Shown here in pieces: positions 60,475 to 64,000 of a stretch of 64,000 bases of DNA; position 1 is the stretch's first letter, and each line of letters starts with the position of its first letter. Under the pieces are notes generated by a model, which worked only from the letters and a program-made list of their open reading frames with translations, was not told the origin of the DNA and did no database searches. The position numbers and the translations under genes were made by a program. Source of the stretch: Balanoglossus misakiensis (lineage: Eukaryota > Hemichordata); NCBI GenBank assembly GCA_040954595.2, contig CM082586.2, forward strand, positions 11,656,001 to 11,720,000, read 5' to 3'.

Positions 60475-62532
60475 GGGGGGGGGGGGGGAACAGAACGGTT
60501 CAATACTACATTTATTAAATATCAGCTAATTTTGGACAATCATCTAAAATCTAAATCATTTTTTCATATTTGGATATCTGGTGATGTATGAAATTTCCAT
60601 TATATGTAAAAATGGTGCTGATTATAAAAAAATGCACTCTGAATGAGCTTATTTAATACAAAATTGCGTTTTATTCGTTTTTGCACCAAAAAGGTCATTT
60701 TTAGGCCAAACATTCTTTATTTTTTTTAATTCGGTGACCTGATCATATATAAACAATTGCTTGTATGTTAAAAGTTTTTATGACTTTTAAAAGCAGTGAC
60801 ACTGGCGGCATTCAACACGAAAATAACAATTTTAGCCATAATTTGATCAAAATGGTAAATTTTTGAAAATTACAAAAAATACCTGTTTTCTACATTTTCG
60901 GAAATCTGATGGAGTATAGAATGCTCTTCGTATGTATATATCGATACAAATTCCACAAAAGACAATCTAATTTGGCTCACTGCAGACAAAATTGCGTTTT
61001 ACCAAATGTTCCTTGAAAATGTCATTTTTAGAAAAAAAACTAAAAAAAACTTTGTTCTTCGAATTTGGTGCCCTGATCATATATGACATGTTGATTGTAT
61101 GTTAAAACTTTCGACCACTCCAAAAATGCAGAGATATTGACGGAATTCAAGAAAAAATAGCCATTTTGGCCATATTTTGACAAAAATGGTAATTTCTTAA
61201 AAAATCATAAAAAATTAACTCTTTTCTTCATTTTCGGAAATATTATGGAGCATGAAGTGTCGTTCTCTTGTAAAAAGTGCTGCAAATTCCAGAAAAGGCG
61301 GTATAATTTGAATCACCCAAGACAAAATTACCATTTTCGACTTTTTTTCGAAAAATTGTCTTGTTTTACAAAATAAATAAGAATAAATTCTTTTCTTAGT
61401 TTCAAACGGGTAGAGATACTTTACACACGGGTTTTCTAACATTGAATTCCCGTTCATCAACTCAGATTTCCTACAGCACAAGTCGGCTAAAACCCTGACA
61501 CTCTAGAGCAGAAACAGTTGCACACTGGTAACGTTGAACAAGTCGATTTTTCTACGGCCTGGCTCGGCTAAATCTCCGTCACAATATGACAGACACTAGC
61601 GTAAGTTAGCAACGGTGATCAAGTCAGATTTTCTACGGCATAGCTCGGATAAAGCCCCGGCACTCTAGAGCAGAAACACGCGTACAGAGACCACGTTGAT
61701 CAAGTCTGATCTCCTACGGCTTGGCTCGACTAAAACCCCGGCACACTATGACAGACACTAGCGTTCGTTAGCAACGTTGATCAAGTCAGATTTCCTACGG
61801 CATGGCTTGGCTAAAGCCCTGGCACTCTAGAGCAGAAACACGCGTACAGAGACCACGTTGATCTACTCACATTTCCTTCGGCCTGGCACGGCTGATGCCC
61901 AGGCACTATATATATAGGACACAGACTGGCGTAAGTTAACAACGGTAATCACGTCGGGTTTCCTACGGCCTGGCTCAGATGAAGCCCCGGCACTCTAGAG
62001 CAGAAACAGGCGTACAGTGACCACGTTGATCAAGTCAGATTTCCTACGGCGTGACTCGGCTGGTGCACCGGCTCTATATAACACAGACTGGCGTAAGTTA
62101 TCAACGGTGATTACGTCGGATTTCCTACGGCCTGGTTTAGCTGAAGCCCCGGCACTTTAGAGCGGAAACACGCGTACATTGACCACGATGATCAAGTCAG
62201 ATCTCCTACGGCCTGGCTCGACTAAACCCCGGCACACCATGACAGACACTAGCGTTCGTTAGCAACGGTGATCAAGTCGGATTTCCTTCGGCCTGGCTCT
62301 GCAAAAGACCCGACACATTAGTACAAAGACGTTGGCTAAGTCGGGCAAACCGAAGAGGGAAAGTCACAGCGGGTCAACACTCGACATTTGGTCGGGTAGG
62401 ACTGCATTATTGCCTGTCAATTTATAGAGAAAGCCCGAATTTAACCAGGGCGTTTCAAACACCGACGTTAGTTGGGGGCACGGCCTGCAGTACTGCCGGG
62501 TAAGCTGACATCGGCGTACCTCATTTAATGTA
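60475..62532 (+). repeat. Satellite unit 21
   Basis: Eleven subrepeats. It shares private variants with unit 4 throughout the GC block, at an offset of about 35.7 kb. Confidence 0.9.
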
Positions 62533-64000
62533 GGGGGGGGGGAACAGAACGGTTCAATACTACATTTATTAAACATCAGCTAATTTTGGACAATCATCTA
62601 AAATCTAAATCATTTTTTCATATTTGGATATCTGATGATGTATGACATTTCCATTATATGTAAAAATGGTGCTGATTATAAAAAATGCACTCTGAATGAG
62701 CTGATTTAATACAAAATTGCGTTCTATTCGTTTTTGCGCCAAAAAGGTCATTTTTAGGCAAAACATTCTTTATTTTTTTAATTCGGTGACCTGATCATAT
62801 TTAAACAATTGCTTGTATGTTGAAAGTTTTTATGACTTTTAAAAGCAGTGACACTGGCGGCATTCAACACGAAAATAACAATTTTAGCCACAATTTGGTC
62901 AAAATGGTAAATTTTTGAAAATTACAAAAAATACATGTTTTCTACATTTTCGGAAATCTGATGGAGTATAGAATGCTCTTCGTATGTATTTATCTATAAG
63001 AATTCCACAAAAGACTGTCTAATTTGGCTCACTGCAGACAAAATTGCGTTTTACCAAATTTTCCTTGAAAATGTCATTTTTAGAAAAAAAAATAAAAAAA
63101 CCTTTGTTCTTCGAATTTGGTGCCCTGATCATATATGACATGTTGATTGTATGTTAAAACTTTCGACCACTCCAAAAAAGCAGAGATATTGACGGAATTC
63201 AAGAAAAAATAGCCATTTTGGCCATATGTTGACAAAAATGGTAAATTTTAAAAAAATCTTAAAAAATTAACTCTTTTCTTCATTTTCGGAAATATTATGG
63301 AGCATGAAGTGTCGTTCTCTTGTAAAAAGTGCTGCAAATTCCAGAAAAGGTGGTATAATTTGAATCACCCAAGACAAAATTACCATTTTCGACATTTTCC
63401 GAAAAATTGTCTTTTTTACAAAATAAATAAGAATAAATTCTTTTCTTAGTTTCAAACGGGTAGAGATACTTTCCACACGGGTTTTCTAACATTGAATTCC
63501 CGTTCATCAACTCAGATTTCCTACAGCATAAGTCGGCTAAAACCCTGACACTCTAGAGCAGAAACAGTTGCACACTGGTAACGTTGAACAAGTCGATTTT
63601 TCTACGGCCTGGCTCGGCTAAATCTCCGTCAAAATATGACAGACACTAGCGTACGTTAGCAACGGTGATCAAGTCAGATTTTCTACGGCATGGCTTGGAT
63701 AAAGCCCCGGCACTCTAGAGCAGAAACACGCGTACAGAGACCACGTTGATCAAGTCTGAACTCCTACGGCTTGGCTCGACTAAAACCCCGGCACACTATG
63801 ACAGACACTAGCGTTCGTTAGCAACGTTGATCAAGTCAGATTTCCTACGGCATGGCTTGGCTAAAGCCCTGGCACTCTAGAGCAGAAACACGCGTACAGA
63901 GACCACGTTGATCTACTCACATTTCCTTCGGCCTGGCACGGCTGATGCCCCGGCACTATATATAGGACACAGACTGGCGTAAGTTAACAACGGTAATCAC
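62533..64000 (+). repeat. Satellite unit 22 (cut by window end)
   Basis: Poly-G, AT block and GC subrepeats 1a to the start of 7a are present. Its start resembles unit 5 (AATACATG and TGTTGAAA variants). Confidence 0.9.

Larger units (their letters stand above)
12043..64000 (+). repeat. Main 2-kb satellite array (forward orientation)
   Basis: About 22 tandem units of a complex satellite lie here, all in one orientation, with a modal period of 2042-2058 bases measured from poly-G tract to poly-G tract. Each unit has a poly-G tract, ~70 bases of lead, AT subrepeats A, B and partial C (~335-bp period), 11 GC subrepeats of ~80 bp alternating between types a and b, and a ~200-bp linker. It continues past the right edge. 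Interruptions are one LINE and one SINE-like insert. Short open frames recur in every unit but are broken by indels, so I treat the array as non-coding. Confidence 0.95.

Noticed and set aside
12206-63510. Recurrent short open frames (about 60-98 codons, e.g. starting MSKYGQNGYFF, MESISTRLKL, MNRSVPPP) in every satellite unit
   Set aside because: They recur only because the repeat recurs. Indels, poly-A and poly-G length changes shift or cut them from unit to unit (the MNRSVPPP frame crosses the variable G-run), and there is no sign of domain content. Treated as non-coding.
12043-64000. Ribosomal DNA intergenic spacer with enhancer repeats
   Set aside because: The alternating 80-bp repeats resemble spacer repeats in layout, but no 18S, 5.8S, 28S or 5S sequence occurs anywhere in 64 kb.

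Overview
This window is eukaryotic, non-genic heterochromatin-like DNA. I see no host gene, rRNA or tRNA. It consists of a complex tandem satellite with a repeat unit of about 2.05 kb, interrupted by retrotransposons. The retroelements are two different BEL/Pao LTR elements, one nearly full-length two-ORF L1/Tx1-like LINE, and one short SINE-like insertion. This combination fits a metazoan, most plausibly an aquatic invertebrate such as a mollusc or a cephalochordate. The sequence alone does not identify the species.

Layout. (1) Bases 1-6300 and 6959-10699 are two arms of a large inverted duplication with a 658-bp spacer. Going outward from the centre, each arm holds a 5'-truncated BEL/Pao element (here Pao-A: RT, RNase H, a deleted integrase, 3' LTR), then satellite, then the broken integrase of a second BEL/Pao element (Pao-B). 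The left arm carries one extra satellite unit and a 405-bp insertion. The right arm continues through the rest of Pao-B, with its integrase C-terminal half and 3' LTR, to about 12042. (2) From 12043 to 64000 the satellite runs without change of orientation as about 22 units, all inverted relative to the left-hand satellite at 87-2852. (3) The third unit contains the LINE (19292-24319, minus strand, 13-bp target-site duplication). The sixth contains the SINE-like insertion (29824-30010).

Satellite architecture. One unit reads, in array order: a poly-G tract of 8-17 bases; an AT-rich block of about two and a half diverged copies of a ~335-bp subrepeat (A, B, C); a GC-rich block of ~80-bp subrepeats that alternate between two types (a and b), normally 11 of them (1a,2b,3a ... 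11a); and a ~200-bp single-copy linker leading to the next poly-G. Unit length changes in whole a/b pairs: I count 5, 9, 11, 15 or 17 subrepeats and never an even number. A 4,105-bp two-unit block (about 31.6-39.8 kb) and a 3.94-kb long/short pair (about 44.2-51.5 kb) have been duplicated recently. Units near 25-27 kb and 61-63 kb share private variants at a 35.7-kb offset.

The genes do not form a pathway. They are decayed transposon proteins: BEL/Pao protease, RT and RNase H; BEL/Pao integrase; LINE ORF1 with two CCHC knuckles; and LINE ORF2 with an AP endonuclease and RT, broken by one frameshift. The most notable content is structural: the mirror-image transposon/satellite junctions and the nested, register-locked satellite.
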